Made by a program: the position numbers and the translations under genes. Under the pieces are notes generated by a model. It was not told where the DNA came from, did not search any database, and saw nothing but the letters and a program-made list of their open reading frames with translations. Source: Afipia birgiae 34632 (GTDB lineage: Bacteria; Pseudomonadota; Alphaproteobacteria; Rhizobiales; Xanthobacteraceae). From it: a stretch of 64,000 nt of DNA. Of the stretch, positions 8,766-17,825 are shown in pieces (positions within the stretch are counted from its first letter, which is position 1; each line of letters starts with the position of its first letter). The DNA is taken from contig NZ_HG326654.1 of assembly GCF_000308295.2 (NCBI RefSeq), forward strand, positions 161,997 through 225,996, given 5' to 3'.

Positions 8766-9057
8766 CGCGATACTCCCCAAAGCCGATGAAACACGGCTGA
8801 GATCAACCCGAGAAGTATCCAGCAATTGCCGTGCCGCTCCAGTAACCCAATAAATTCGGGCATTTTCGCCGCCAGGTGGCGCTTCCGGCGCGGCAATTTC
8901 TGCCGCCACGGCAGGATTTGCCGCTAAATCCGCGCTGTTCCTGTGTACGCCGCCTGCCTCACATTGCCCGCGTGCAGGCGGCATGTTAGGCGAAACCTAT
9001 CCGTCACTGCTGGCACGTCAGCTCCAGAATACGCCAAGGGAAGCACCGGAAACCGCC

Positions 9058-9759
9058 ATGTCCCAACCCCTTGCACCCCGCCCGCTGATTATCGCGCCGT
9101 CGATCCTGGCGTCGGATTTCTCGAAGCTCGGCGAGGAAGTCCGCGACGTCGATCAGGCCGGCGCCGACTGGATGCATCTCGACGTGATGGACGGCCATTT
9201 CGTGCCGAACATTTCCTACGGGCCGGACGTCATCAAGGCGATGCGCCCGCACTCGAAGAAGATCTTCGACGCACATCTGATGATCGCGCCGTGCGACCCG
9301 TATCTCGAGGCCTTCGCCAAGGCCGGTTGCGACATCATCACCGTGCACGTCGAAGCGGGACCGCATCTGCATCGCTCATTGCAAGCGATCCGTGCACTCG
9401 GCAAGAAGGCTGGCGTCTCGCTCAATCCCGCGACGCCGGCGAGCGCCATCGAATACGTGATCGATATAGTCGATCTCGTACTGGTGATGTCGGTCAACCC
9501 CGGCTTCGGCGGCCAGTCGTTCATTCCTTCCGTGCTGGAAAAGATTTCGCAAGTCCGCGCGATGTGCGCCGGACGGCCGATCGACATCGAAGTCGATGGC
9601 GGAGTCACAGCCGACAACGCCGCCAAGGTCGCCGCCGCCGGCGCGAACGCGCTGGTCGCCGGCTCCGCCGTTTTCAAGGGCAGCACGATGGACAGCTACA
9701 AGGCGAACATCGCTGCAATCCGCAACGCAGCCGCTCACGCCCGCAGCGAAGCGATTTAG
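9058..9759 (+). CDS. rpe: Ribulose-phosphate 3-epimerase
   Basis: A 233-residue TIM-barrel enzyme interconverting ribulose-5-phosphate and xylulose-5-phosphate in the pentose-phosphate pathway and Calvin cycle. Motifs are the N-terminal [15 protein letters not shown], the catalytic loop [12 protein letters not shown] (40-51), [12 protein letters not shown] (146-157) and the second catalytic aspartate in IDIEVDGGV (D180). The start at 9058 gives the family N-terminus; the in-frame codon at 8983 adds an unrelated extension. purB follows about 100 bases later on the same strand. Confidence 0.95.
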   Translation: MSQPLAPRPLIIAPSILASDFSKLGEEVRDVDQAGADWMHLDVMDGHFVPNISYGPDVIKAMRPHSKKIFDAHLMIAPCDPYLEAFAKAGCDIITVHVEAGPHLHRSLQAIRALGKKAGVSLNPATPASAIEYVIDIVDLVLVMSVNPGFGGQSFIPSVLEKISQVRAMCAGRPIDIEVDGGVTADNAAKVAAAGANALVAGSAVFKGSTMDSYKANIAAIRNAAAHARSEAI

Positions 9760-9862
9760 GCCAAGAAGGCCCGATTTTCCGGGCATAATCGCGTCTCAAG
9801 GGTGGCCTCGCCGGAAGCGATCTGCTAAAGCGCGGCGTAATCCCCAACCCTACGAGTTCGCG

Positions 9863-11170
9863 ATGATTCCCCGTTATTCCCGCCCCGAAATGGTCTCCAT
9901 TTGGGAGCCGCAGACGCGTTTCAATATCTGGTTCGAGATCGAGGCGCATGCTGCTGATGCACTGGCCGAACTGGGCACGATCCCGAAGGACGCCGCCAAA
10001 ACCATCTGGGCCAAGGCCAAGGACGCGACCTTCAACGTCGAACGAATTGACGAGATCGAGCGCGAGACCAAGCACGACGTCATCGCCTTCCTGACGCATC
10101 TGGCCGAGATCGTCGGCCCGGAAGCGCGCTTCGTGCATCAGGGCATGACCTCGTCGGACGTGCTCGACACCTGCCTCAATGTGCAGCTTTCGCGGGCCGC
10201 CGACATCCTGATCGCCGACATCGACAAGGTGCTCGCCGCGCTCAAGACCCGCGCTTTCGAGCACAAGATGACGCCGACCATCGGCCGCTCCCACGGCATC
10301 CATGCCGAGCCGGTCACGTTCGGCCTCAAGCTCGCCTATGCCTATGCCGAGTTCACCCGCGCTCGCGAGCGTGTTGTGGCGGCGCGCAAGGAAATCGCGA
10401 CCTGTGCGATTTCCGGCGCGGTCGGCACCTTCGCGCAGATCGATCCACGCGTCGAAGAGCATGTCGCGAAGGCCATGGGCCTCGCCGTCGAGCCGATTTC
10501 GACACAGGTCATCCCGCGTGATCGCCACGCGATGTTCTTCGCGACGCTGGGTGTCGTCGCCTCGTCGGTCGAGCGCCTCGCCACTGAAATCCGCCACATG
10601 CAACGCACCGAAGTGCTGGAAGCCGAAGAGTTCTTCTCCGAAGGCCAGAAGGGTTCGTCGGCGATGCCCCACAAGCGCAATCCGGTGCTGACCGAAAATC
10701 TCACCGGCCTCGCCCGCATTGTCCGTTCCGCCGTGACGCCCGCGCTGGAGAATGTCGTGCTCTGGCACGAGCGCGACATCTCGCATTCCTCCGTCGAGCG
10801 CATGATCGGCCCCGATGCGACGGTGACGCTGGATTTCGCGCTCAACCGTCTCGCGGGTGTCGTCGAGAAGCTGCTGGTCTATCCGGCCAACATGCAGAAG
10901 AACCTCGACCGCCTCGGCGGTCTGGTTCATTCGCAGCGACTGCTGATTGCGCTGACCCAGAAGGGGGCCTCGCGCGAGGACTCCTACAAGCTGGTCCAGC
11001 GCAACGCGATGCCGGTCTGGCGCGGCGAAGGTGACTTCCAGTCACTTCTGAAGAAGGACGCCGACGTGAAGAAATATCTGTCGGACAAGGAGATCGAGGA
11101 ACAATTTGATCTCGCGTATCACTTCAAGCACGTCGATACGATCTTCAAGCGGGTGTTCGGAGCATCCTGA
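9863..11170 (+). CDS. purB: Adenylosuccinate lyase
   Basis: A 435-residue member of the fumarase/aspartase superfamily. It catalyses two fumarate-releasing steps in purine synthesis: SAICAR to AICAR and adenylosuccinate to AMP. Recognisable are RSHGIHAEP (142-150, catalytic His region), VHQGMTSSDV (91-100) and the superfamily signature GSSAMPHKRNP (264-274). The start at 9863 matches the usual N-terminus IPRYSRPEM and the usual length of about 435. Its pathway partners purC, purS, purQ and purL sit 18-24 kb away on the other strand. Confidence 0.96.
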   Translation: MIPRYSRPEMVSIWEPQTRFNIWFEIEAHAADALAELGTIPKDAAKTIWAKAKDATFNVERIDEIERETKHDVIAFLTHLAEIVGPEARFVHQGMTSSDVLDTCLNVQLSRAADILIADIDKVLAALKTRAFEHKMTPTIGRSHGIHAEPVTFGLKLAYAYAEFTRARERVVAARKEIATCAISGAVGTFAQIDPRVEEHVAKAMGLAVEPISTQVIPRDRHAMFFATLGVVASSVERLATEIRHMQRTEVLEAEEFFSEGQKGSSAMPHKRNPVLTENLTGLARIVRSAVTPALENVVLWHERDISHSSVERMIGPDATVTLDFALNRLAGVVEKLLVYPANMQKNLDRLGGLVHSQRLLIALTQKGASREDSYKLVQRNAMPVWRGEGDFQSLLKKDADVKKYLSDKEIEEQFDLAYHFKHVDTIFKRVFGAS

Positions 11171-11174
11171 ACCT

Positions 11175-11714
11175 ATGGGCATCGTCACCGCGGTGAGCCT
11201 GCGCAAGGGTCACCACTTCAGCAAGACGAACTCCTTGAGCATCCGCCTGCTCAAAGGGCTCGGCGTCGACGGTGACGCGCATATGGGCGATACGGTGAAG
11301 CACCGCTCCCGTGTCGCGAGAGATCCGACCCAGCCAAACCTGCGTCAGGTGCATCTGATCCACGAAGAGCTGTTCGACGAGCTGGCCCCGAAAAACTTCA
11401 TCGTCCGGCCCGGCGAGATGGGCGAGAACGTCACCACCCGCGGCATTGACCTGCTGGCGCTGCCAACCGGCACGCGGCTGCACCTCGGCGAGACGGCCCT
11501 GATCGAAGTTACCGGCCTCCGTAATCCGTGCATCCAGATCGACCGCTTCCAGCAAGGCCTGATGGCCGCAACGCTGGACAAGGATGCCGACGGCAACCTG
11601 ATCCGCAAGGCCGGGGTCATGAGCGTGGTTTTGGCGAACGGCGACGTCCGCCCCGGCGACGTTGTCCGGGTTGTGCTGCCGGAGGGGCCGCACCGCCCGC
11701 TTCAGCCGGTCTAG
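11175..11714 (+). CDS. MOSC domain protein
   Basis: A 179-residue protein consisting of a single MOSC domain, the beta-barrel fold found at the C-terminus of eukaryotic Mo-cofactor sulfurases and in bacterial YiiM-type proteins involved in molybdenum-cofactor or sulfur-carrier chemistry. Visible are the N-terminal repeat-like segment GIVTAVSLRKGHHFSK, GVDGDAHMGDTVKH and the conserved Cys in EVTGLRNPCIQID. It begins four bases after purB and is probably co-transcribed with it, although no functional link is known. The exact substrate is not predictable. Confidence 0.85.
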   Translation: MGIVTAVSLRKGHHFSKTNSLSIRLLKGLGVDGDAHMGDTVKHRSRVARDPTQPNLRQVHLIHEELFDELAPKNFIVRPGEMGENVTTRGIDLLALPTGTRLHLGETALIEVTGLRNPCIQIDRFQQGLMAATLDKDADGNLIRKAGVMSVVLANGDVRPGDVVRVVLPEGPHRPLQPV

Positions 11715-11756
11715 CCGCCCTGATTACAACAAAGTGGTAACCGCAGATCGGCTATC

Positions 11757-12557
11757 ATGTCCTTTGTGTCCCAGGCGCCCACGATACTCGTGTTCGATTC
11801 CGGCCTTGGCGGTCTCACCGTGTTCCGCGAGATCGTCAAGCTGCGGCCGGGCGCGCGCTACGTCTATGTCGCGGACGACGCCTATTTTCCTTACGGACAG
11901 CACACCGAGGATGAGATCGTTGCCCGCGTCGTGCCGCTGGTTGGCGACCTGATCGCCGAACATCGGCCGGAGCTTGTGGTCATTGCCTGCAACACGGCCT
12001 CAACCCTGGTCATGACGCATCTGCGCGAGGCTTACAGCGTGCCATTCGTCGGCACGGTACCCGCCATCAAGCCCGCCTGCGCATCCTCGAAGACGAAACG
12101 CGTGTCGGTGCTTGGCACCAAGGGCACCGTGAAGCGCGAATACACCAAAAAATTGATCGCCGATTTCGCGCAGGGCTGCGACGTGACGCTGGTGGGCGCG
12201 GAAAATCTCGCAAGCCTCGCCGAAGCGGCGCTGCGCGGCGAACGCGTCAGCGACGACGCCATCGCCGCCGAGATCGCGCCGTGCTTCCTCAATGGCGATG
12301 CACGAACCGATACCGTTGTGCTGGCCTGCACGCACTATCCCCTGCTGATCAATCAGATGCTTGCGCTGGCACCATGGAGCGTGGACTGGATCGACCCCGC
12401 GCCCGCCATCGCGCGGCGGGTCAGCGACCTGCTGGGCCCCACCAATGGCACCAACGAAGCACTCGGTGCGCGCATCCTCTTCACCTCAGAACAAGCGCCC
12501 TCGCCGGTACTGGCCAAGGCACTCATCCCGTTCTTCGGCGCCAGCCTCGTGAACTGA
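11757..12557 (+). CDS. murI: Glutamate racemase
   Basis: A 266-residue cofactor-independent racemase that supplies D-glutamate for peptidoglycan. The two catalytic cysteines are present, C78 in VVIACNTAST and C191 in VLACTHYPLL. The substrate-binding start FDSGLGGLTV (13-22) and ADDAYFPYG are also clear. Length is normal. It is followed on the same strand by a cupin gene after 83 bases and then rpsD. Confidence 0.95.
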   Translation: MSFVSQAPTILVFDSGLGGLTVFREIVKLRPGARYVYVADDAYFPYGQHTEDEIVARVVPLVGDLIAEHRPELVVIACNTASTLVMTHLREAYSVPFVGTVPAIKPACASSKTKRVSVLGTKGTVKREYTKKLIADFAQGCDVTLVGAENLASLAEAALRGERVSDDAIAAEIAPCFLNGDARTDTVVLACTHYPLLINQMLALAPWSVDWIDPAPAIARRVSDLLGPTNGTNEALGARILFTSEQAPSPVLAKALIPFFGASLVN

Positions 12558-12640
12558 GAACCGTCCTTCCGCAGATACCATTCGGCTGTTAGCCTCCCGC
12601 CCGGTCTGTTCCGAAAGAGAACAGCGAAAGGGAGATACAC

Positions 12641-13042
12641 ATGCTCAAGAAGACAGTGCTTTGCGTTTCTGTTCTCGCGCTCGCCGGCATTGGCGCGGCC
12701 CTCGCCCAGCAGCCGCCCGCGGGCATCAAGCGGACACCGCTCCAGACCGTCGCCTTCCCAGAGGGCTACAATACGGTCACCGGCCTTGCCGAACTGGCTC
12801 CGGGGACAAAGGCCGGCCGCCACACTCATCCGGGGGTCGAAACGGGCTATGTCCTGGAAGGGGAACTGGTGTTGTCCATCGACGGGCAGCCCGACAAGAT
12901 GCTGAAAGCCGGGGAATCTTACCAGATCCCCGCCGGCGCCGTTCACGATGCTGCCGTTCATGGCGATAAGCCTATGAAAGTGCTGGGGGTTTACGTGGTG
13001 GACAAGACCAGGCCGCTGGCCTCCCCGGCTCCGGCGAAATAG
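12641..13042 (+). CDS. Secreted cupin-domain protein
   Basis: A 133-residue protein with a signal peptide (MLKKTVLCVSVLALAGIGAALAQ) and one conserved-barrel cupin domain. The metal-binding pattern is visible in GRHTHPGVETGYVLEGEL (motif 1) and AGAVHDAAVHG (motif 2), so a metal-dependent or sensing role in the periplasm is possible. The site AAGGGAG lies before the ATG. A small hairpin (CTGTTC-7-GAACAG, 12606-12624) precedes it. Proteins of this kind are widespread in Rhizobiales and have no firm function. Confidence 0.8.
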   Translation: MLKKTVLCVSVLALAGIGAALAQQPPAGIKRTPLQTVAFPEGYNTVTGLAELAPGTKAGRHTHPGVETGYVLEGELVLSIDGQPDKMLKAGESYQIPAGAVHDAAVHGDKPMKVLGVYVVDKTRPLASPAPAK

Positions 13043-13090
13043 CCGAACTGTTTGACATTACGGGGGGTTTTTCATAGAACCCCGTTGCTC

Positions 13091-13110
13091 GCGGGCCGGT
13101 TTCGGCCCGC
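13091..13110 (+). other. GC-rich hairpin between the cupin gene and rpsD
   Basis: A perfect 8-bp stem, GCGGGCCG-GTTT-CGGCCCGC, lies 48 bases after the cupin stop and 128 bases before the rpsD start. There is no U-tract, so it is either a weak terminator of the cupin transcript or part of the rpsD leader. S4 autoregulates its own translation in other bacteria through a leader structure; nothing here proves that. Confidence 0.5.
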
Positions 13111-13237
13111 GTTGCGTTTCGCGACCCGTGGTCTTTCTCATCAAGCTTATGAGGCGGACCTGTCAGCACCGGGATCATATCCCGCTGCACAGGAGGGCGC
13201 GTTTCCTCAAAACTCAAACTTTTAGAAAGAGGACGCG

Positions 13238-13855
13238 ATGACTAAGCGTAGTGAGGCGAAGTATAAAATCGATCGCCGTATGGGCCAGAACATCTGGGGC
13301 CGCCCGAAGAGCCCCGTCAACAAGCGCGAATACGGCCCCGGCCAGCACGGCCAGCGCCGCAAGGGCAAGCTCTCCGACTTCGGCACGCAGCTGCGCGCCA
13401 AGCAGAAGCTCAAGGGCTATTACGCCAACATTTCCGAGCGTCAGTTTCACGCGATCTACGTCGAAGCCAGCCGCCTGAAGGGCGATTCGGGCGAGAACCT
13501 GATCGGTCTGCTCGAGCGCCGCCTCGACACCGTGGTGTATCGCGCGAAGTTCGTCGCCACCATGTTCGCGGCCCGTCAGTTCATCAACCACGGCCACATC
13601 AAGGTGAACGGCAAGCGCGTCAACATCGCCAGCTACAAGGTCAAGGTCGGCGACGTCATCGAGATCAAGGAATCGTCCAAGCAGCTCACCTTCGTGCTGG
13701 AAGCCAACCAGCTCGGCGAGCGCGACACCCCCGACTATCTCGAAGTCGATCACGGCAAGCAGACTGCCAAGGTCACGCGCGTTCCGGGTCTTTCGGAAGT
13801 GCCGTTCCCGGTTCAGATGGAACCGCACCTCATCATCGAATTCTATTCGCGCTGA
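13238..13855 (+). CDS. rpsD: 30S ribosomal protein S4
   Basis: A 205-residue primary 16S rRNA-binding protein of the small subunit. The N-terminal [20 protein letters not shown] and the S4 RNA-binding domain ([20 protein letters not shown], about residues 110-129) are unmistakable. AGAGGA lies just upstream of the ATG. As usual in Rhizobiales it stands alone, away from the alpha operon. A strong terminator follows the stop. Confidence 0.97.
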   Translation: MTKRSEAKYKIDRRMGQNIWGRPKSPVNKREYGPGQHGQRRKGKLSDFGTQLRAKQKLKGYYANISERQFHAIYVEASRLKGDSGENLIGLLERRLDTVVYRAKFVATMFAARQFINHGHIKVNGKRVNIASYKVKVGDVIEIKESSKQLTFVLEANQLGERDTPDYLEVDHGKQTAKVTRVPGLSEVPFPVQMEPHLIIEFYSR

Positions 13856-13882
13856 TCTCTTCAGCCGGATAACAGAAATACG

Positions 13883-13911
13883 AAAGGCCGCCCCATCGGG
13901 CGGCCTTTTTG
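13883..13911 (+). terminator. rpsD intrinsic terminator
   Basis: An 11-bp stem AAAGGCCGCCC-CATC-GGGCGGCCTTT followed by a T-run, 28 bases after the rpsD stop. The A-run on the 5' side means it can also end transcription of the convergent minus-strand hydrolase gene. Confidence 0.9.
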
Positions 13912-13930
13912 TTGGCGTGAATTCGATCCG

Positions 13931-15223
13931 CTATTTCAGCGCGCCGTAAATCAGGCTTTTGATTGCGGACTGAATCCGGCCGCGCTGAGAGGGAGACTGG
14001 ATCATCAGGATCGCGAACATGTCTTCCTTCGGATCGACAAGGAAGTATGTCCCGCTTCCCCCGCTCCACTCGTACTCGCCGACCGAACCAGCCCAGTGGC
14101 TGACGCCCGCTTCCGTCCGCACAGCAACGCCAAGGCCGAAGCCATAGCCCGCACCGGGAAAATAATAGACCCATGGCTTGATGCCCGCAGCCTCGCCGAT
14201 ATGGTTCGACGTCATCAGGTCGACGGTCTTGCGCGCCAGAATGCGCTTGCCGTTCAATTCGCCGCGATTGACCAGCATCTGCACGAAGCGTGCATAGTCC
14301 GCGATCGACGACACCATGCCGCCGCCGCCGGATTCCCACTTGGTGACGACACGGGGATCGCGATCCAGCTTGTCATGTTTGTTGGGCAGTGGCTCGGCGA
14401 GCAGCGCCTGCCTCAAAGGATCGGCGACAAAGAAACTCGTGTTCGTCATGCCGAGCGGACCGAGCAGGTTTTCCTTTTCGAACTGATAGAGCGACTTTCC
14501 CGACACCACCTCGATCACCCGCCCAAGAACATCGGTGGCATGGCCATAGGTCCAGTAATCGCCGGGGTGACTGATCAAAGGCAGTGCCGCGATGCGGTTC
14601 GCGACCTCCTCATTGGTGAACTTGCCTGACATGAGGTCGGCGTCTTCATAAGGCTTCTTCACCACGCCATAGGCCAGGGAGGCGTAGGGTATGCCTGCTG
14701 ACTGCCGCAACAGATCGTGGATCAGGATAGGACGGCGCGGCGCCACCAGGTCGAGCACGGGCTTGCCGTCCGGACCAGGCTTTTCCTCGCCGACCTTGAT
14801 ATCGTAAAACCCGTGAACGTATTTTCCGACCTCGTCGTCGAGCGCGAGCTTGCCTTGTTCCACCAGCATTAGCGCCGCAACCGACGTGATCGGCTTTGTC
14901 ATCGAAAACAGCGTGAAGATCGTGTCTGGCGTCATCGGCGCCTTGGTTGCCACATTGCGCGCGCCGAAGGCTTCGTAATACGCGGGCTGGCCGCGGCGCT
15001 GGACCAGCACGATGGCGCCGGGAATGTTGCCGGTTGTCACCTCGTTGTTGAGGTACGCGCTGATGCGCGCCAGCCGTTCGATCGAGAAACCGGCCGCCTC
15101 CGGCGCGGTTTTTCCGATGCTGCCTGCTGAAGCCTGTACGATGAAAAAGCAGATCGCCGCTGTCTGAAACAAGCACAACGCCAAGGCACGGACGGCCACG
15201 CGACAATGAGCTGTTAAATGCAA
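13931..15223 (-). CDS. Exported serine hydrolase, class C beta-lactamase/EstB family (copy 1)
   Basis: A 430-residue exported enzyme of the beta-lactamase/transpeptidase-like superfamily (family VIII esterases, penicillin-binding-protein-like). A long hydrophobic signal (ALALCLFQTAAICFFIVQASA) precedes the domain. The nucleophile motif SxxK is S107-M-T-K110 and the base tyrosine is probably Y226 in TYGHATDVLG. The C-terminal part holds a Trp/Gly-rich EWSGGSGTY. The start is a TTG with GAGG five bases before it; a GTG eight codons later is the alternative. It is one of three paralogues within 5 kb. Substrate unknown; esterase activity is as likely as any beta-lactam or D-Ala peptidase activity. 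Confidence 0.85.
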   Translation of the reverse strand: MHLTAHCRVAVRALALCLFQTAAICFFIVQASAGSIGKTAPEAAGFSIERLARISAYLNNEVTTGNIPGAIVLVQRRGQPAYYEAFGARNVATKAPMTPDTIFTLFSMTKPITSVAALMLVEQGKLALDDEVGKYVHGFYDIKVGEEKPGPDGKPVLDLVAPRRPILIHDLLRQSAGIPYASLAYGVVKKPYEDADLMSGKFTNEEVANRIAALPLISHPGDYWTYGHATDVLGRVIEVVSGKSLYQFEKENLLGPLGMTNTSFFVADPLRQALLAEPLPNKHDKLDRDPRVVTKWESGGGGMVSSIADYARFVQMLVNRGELNGKRILARKTVDLMTSNHIGEAAGIKPWVYYFPGAGYGFGLGVAVRTEAGVSHWAGSVGEYEWSGGSGTYFLVDPKEDMFAILMIQSPSQRGRIQSAIKSLIYGALK

Positions 15224-15387
15224 ATCAGCCTCATCCGGAAACTGAAAATATCAAGCGGCAAGCCTAGCGATTGACAGCCTCAATGCAAGCAATGCTCCTA
15301 GGTCAGCACACCTAAAATCCCGTGACTTCCATTGGCCCCCCCAGCATTCTATTGAATACATCAACACGACGACGCACAGGACGCCCA

Positions 15388-16455
15388 ATGAGAATGACCC
15401 CTGCCTCGCCCGATCCGACGTTACCGCCTGTTCGCATCAATCTGATGTCAGACACCCAGACGCGGCCGACACCGGCCATGCGCGAGGCGATGGCGCGCGC
15501 GGAGGTGGGCGACGAGCAGATCGGTGACGACCCCACAACGATTGCGTTATGCGAGCGAGTGGCCCACCTGCTCGGCAAGCAAGCCGCGGTCTTCCTGCCT
15601 TCGGGGACGATGTGCAATGTGGCGGCCACGCTGGTACATTGCCGTCCCGGTGACGAAATCCTGGCACATCCCTCCGCGCATGTGCTGACCCGCGAAGGCG
15701 GTGCGCATGCAGCACTCGGCGGATTTCAGATCACGCCGCTGCCCGGCGAGAACGGGATTTTCACACCAGAGACGTTCCGCGCGGCGATCCAGCCGGTCTC
15801 GCGCTACTCTGCGCCACAGCGCGTCGTGACCGTCGAGCAGACCGCGAATATCGGCGGTGGCACCATCTGGAAAAAATCCGTTCTTGACGAGATCACGGCT
15901 ATCGCGCGCGAGCATGGCCTCATCACCCACATGGATGGCGCACGATTGATGAACGCCTGCGTGGCCACCGGCGTGTCCGCACGGGACATGGCTGAGGGCT
16001 GGGACTCGATCTGGATCGACTTCAGCAAGGGACTTGGTGCGCCCATCGGCGCGGTGATCGCGGGGACCGATGACTTCATCGACGAGGTCTGGCGCTGGAA
16101 ACAGCGCCTCGGCGGCGCGATGCGCCAGAGCGGCATTTGCGCCGCCGCCTGCCTCTACGCGCTCGATCATCACGTCGATCGCCTCGCGGACGACCATGCC
16201 AATGCCCGCACGCTGGCACGCGGTCTCGCGCAAATTCCGGGCATCACGGTCAATCAACCCGAGACCAACCTGATCTTCTTCGATCCCACCGGAACCGGCA
16301 TCACCACGCCGCAGATGATTACGGAACTGCGCGGACGCGGCATCCTGACCGGCGCTCTCGATCACCGCATCCGCGCCTGCACCCATCTCGATGTGACGGC
16401 GGCGATGATCGACGAAACGGTTTCATTGATCCGCGCCATCGCATCCAGGGCGTGA
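15388..16455 (+). CDS. ltaE: Low-specificity L-threonine aldolase (PLP enzyme)
   Basis: A 355-residue fold-type I PLP enzyme that splits L-threonine or allo-threonine into glycine and acetaldehyde. Visible are the N-terminal MSDTQTRPTPAMREAM, PSGTMCNVAA, HMDGARLMNA (Asp 173 for the PLP ring) and the Schiff-base lysine in IDFSKGLGAPIG (K204). ATG 15388, with AGGA seven bases upstream, is chosen over a GTG at 15322. It sits on the plus strand between two minus-strand serine hydrolase paralogues and ends one base from the stop of the second. Its glycine product links to the riboswitch-controlled glycine cleavage genes at 49.9 kb. Confidence 0.92.
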   Translation: MRMTPASPDPTLPPVRINLMSDTQTRPTPAMREAMARAEVGDEQIGDDPTTIALCERVAHLLGKQAAVFLPSGTMCNVAATLVHCRPGDEILAHPSAHVLTREGGAHAALGGFQITPLPGENGIFTPETFRAAIQPVSRYSAPQRVVTVEQTANIGGGTIWKKSVLDEITAIAREHGLITHMDGARLMNACVATGVSARDMAEGWDSIWIDFSKGLGAPIGAVIAGTDDFIDEVWRWKQRLGGAMRQSGICAAACLYALDHHVDRLADDHANARTLARGLAQIPGITVNQPETNLIFFDPTGTGITTPQMITELRGRGILTGALDHRIRACTHLDVTAAMIDETVSLIRAIASRA

Positions 16456-16456
16456 T

Positions 16457-17740
16457 CTACCGCTCGAACGCGTCGTAGACCATCGCCTTCAGCGCGGGTT
16501 GAATCCGGCCGCGCTCCGACGGCGACTGGATCATCAGGATAACAAACATGTCCTGCGCGCGATCGATCCAGAAGTAAGTCCCACCCGCGCCGTCCCACTT
16601 GATTTCGCCGAGCGAACCCGGAGGCGGCGGCGTGGCGTTGCCGGCTTCGGTGCGGACACCGAAGCCGAGGCCATAGCCGAAACCGTCGCCGGGAAAATAA
16701 AACGACCCGCGTTTCACTCCAGTTGCTGGCGCGATGTGGTTCGTGGTCATCGTCGCGAAGGTCTCAGGCTTCAGATAACGCCTGCCGTCGAGTTCCCCGC
16801 CGTTGAGCAGCATCTGCGCGAACCGGCTGAAATCGCCGATAGTCATCAAGAGCCCGCTGGTCCCCGGCTCCCACTTCGAGAATACGCGCGGATTCCGGGA
16901 ATTTCCGGTTCTGAAATTGTTATCGCTCGGCAGCGGCTCTGCAATGCGGTGGTGCTGCGACGGATCTGCAATGGAATACGACGTATCCTTCATACCGAGC
17001 GGCCCGAACAGCCGCTCTTTCTCGAACGCATAAAGCGATTTCCCGGACACCACTTCGATCACGCGGGCGAGCACATCCATCGAGTGGCCGTAGTCCCACA
17101 AAGTGCCTGGCTGCTCGGCCAACGGCAACCGCGCAATCTTTTCGGCCACAGCGGCGTTGTCGGTCCCTTCGGCATACAGGTTAGCGTTGGTGTAGGCAGA
17201 ACGGACAAGGCTCTTGCCATAGAAGCCATAGGGAATGCCGGCTGACTGCCGTAGCAGATCCTCGATGGTGACCGGACGATCCAACGGAACAAGCTTGAGG
17301 ACGGGATCACCGTTCTCGGCCTTGGTCTCCACGCCTACTTTCGTATCCGCGAACGACGGAATGTATTTGGACACCGGATCGTCGAGCTTCAGCTTGCCGT
17401 CGTCCACCAGCATCATCGCTGCAACGCTCGTAACCGGCTTGGTCATCGAGAATATCCGGAAGATAGCCTCCGGTGTCATCGGTTCGCCCGTCGTCACATC
17501 GATCTTGCCGAAGGACTTGAAATAGACCGGCTTGCCGTGGCGCTGAACCAGGACGATCGCACCAGAAATCTTGCCGTTCGCAACGTCGGCGTTGAAATAG
17601 TCGGTGATGCGCTCAAGCCGCTGTGGAGAGAGAACGGCATCCGGGGGATAGACCCGCATCGCACCGTCGGCCCCGGCGGCACTCGCCGTCAGCGCAATCA
17701 TCCCTGCGGGAAGCAGGCTCCAGATACGCCGCGATCTCAT
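16457..17740 (-). CDS. Exported serine hydrolase, class C beta-lactamase/EstB family (copy 2)
   Basis: Paralogue of the genes at 13931 and 17826; 427 residues. The signal peptide is RIWSLLPAGMIALTASAAGA. The SxxK motif is S98-M-T-K101 and the base tyrosine Y217 lies in DYGHSMDVLARVIEVVSG. It shares with the other two copies the long identical-looking segments KSLYAFEKERLFGPLGMKDT and a C-terminal MFVILMIQSPSERGRIQ. A periplasmic hydrolase is inferred; the substrate is unknown. AGGA precedes the ATG. It converges on the aldolase gene. Confidence 0.86.
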   Translation of the reverse strand: MRSRRIWSLLPAGMIALTASAAGADGAMRVYPPDAVLSPQRLERITDYFNADVANGKISGAIVLVQRHGKPVYFKSFGKIDVTTGEPMTPEAIFRIFSMTKPVTSVAAMMLVDDGKLKLDDPVSKYIPSFADTKVGVETKAENGDPVLKLVPLDRPVTIEDLLRQSAGIPYGFYGKSLVRSAYTNANLYAEGTDNAAVAEKIARLPLAEQPGTLWDYGHSMDVLARVIEVVSGKSLYAFEKERLFGPLGMKDTSYSIADPSQHHRIAEPLPSDNNFRTGNSRNPRVFSKWEPGTSGLLMTIGDFSRFAQMLLNGGELDGRRYLKPETFATMTTNHIAPATGVKRGSFYFPGDGFGYGLGFGVRTEAGNATPPPPGSLGEIKWDGAGGTYFWIDRAQDMFVILMIQSPSERGRIQPALKAMVYDAFER

Positions 17741-17825
17741 TGGGTCCTGCTTTCAGTCTGCAGTCGGTCCATCAGATACGCATGCCGCCCGGCGCGGTTG
17801 CACCGGGCAGCCATATGTCAGGCTT

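Noticed and set aside
9674..10930. 418-aa open frame antisense to purB
   Set aside because: High-GC shadow frame; composition rich in Arg, His and Asp, no ribosome site, and purB is unambiguous on the other strand.
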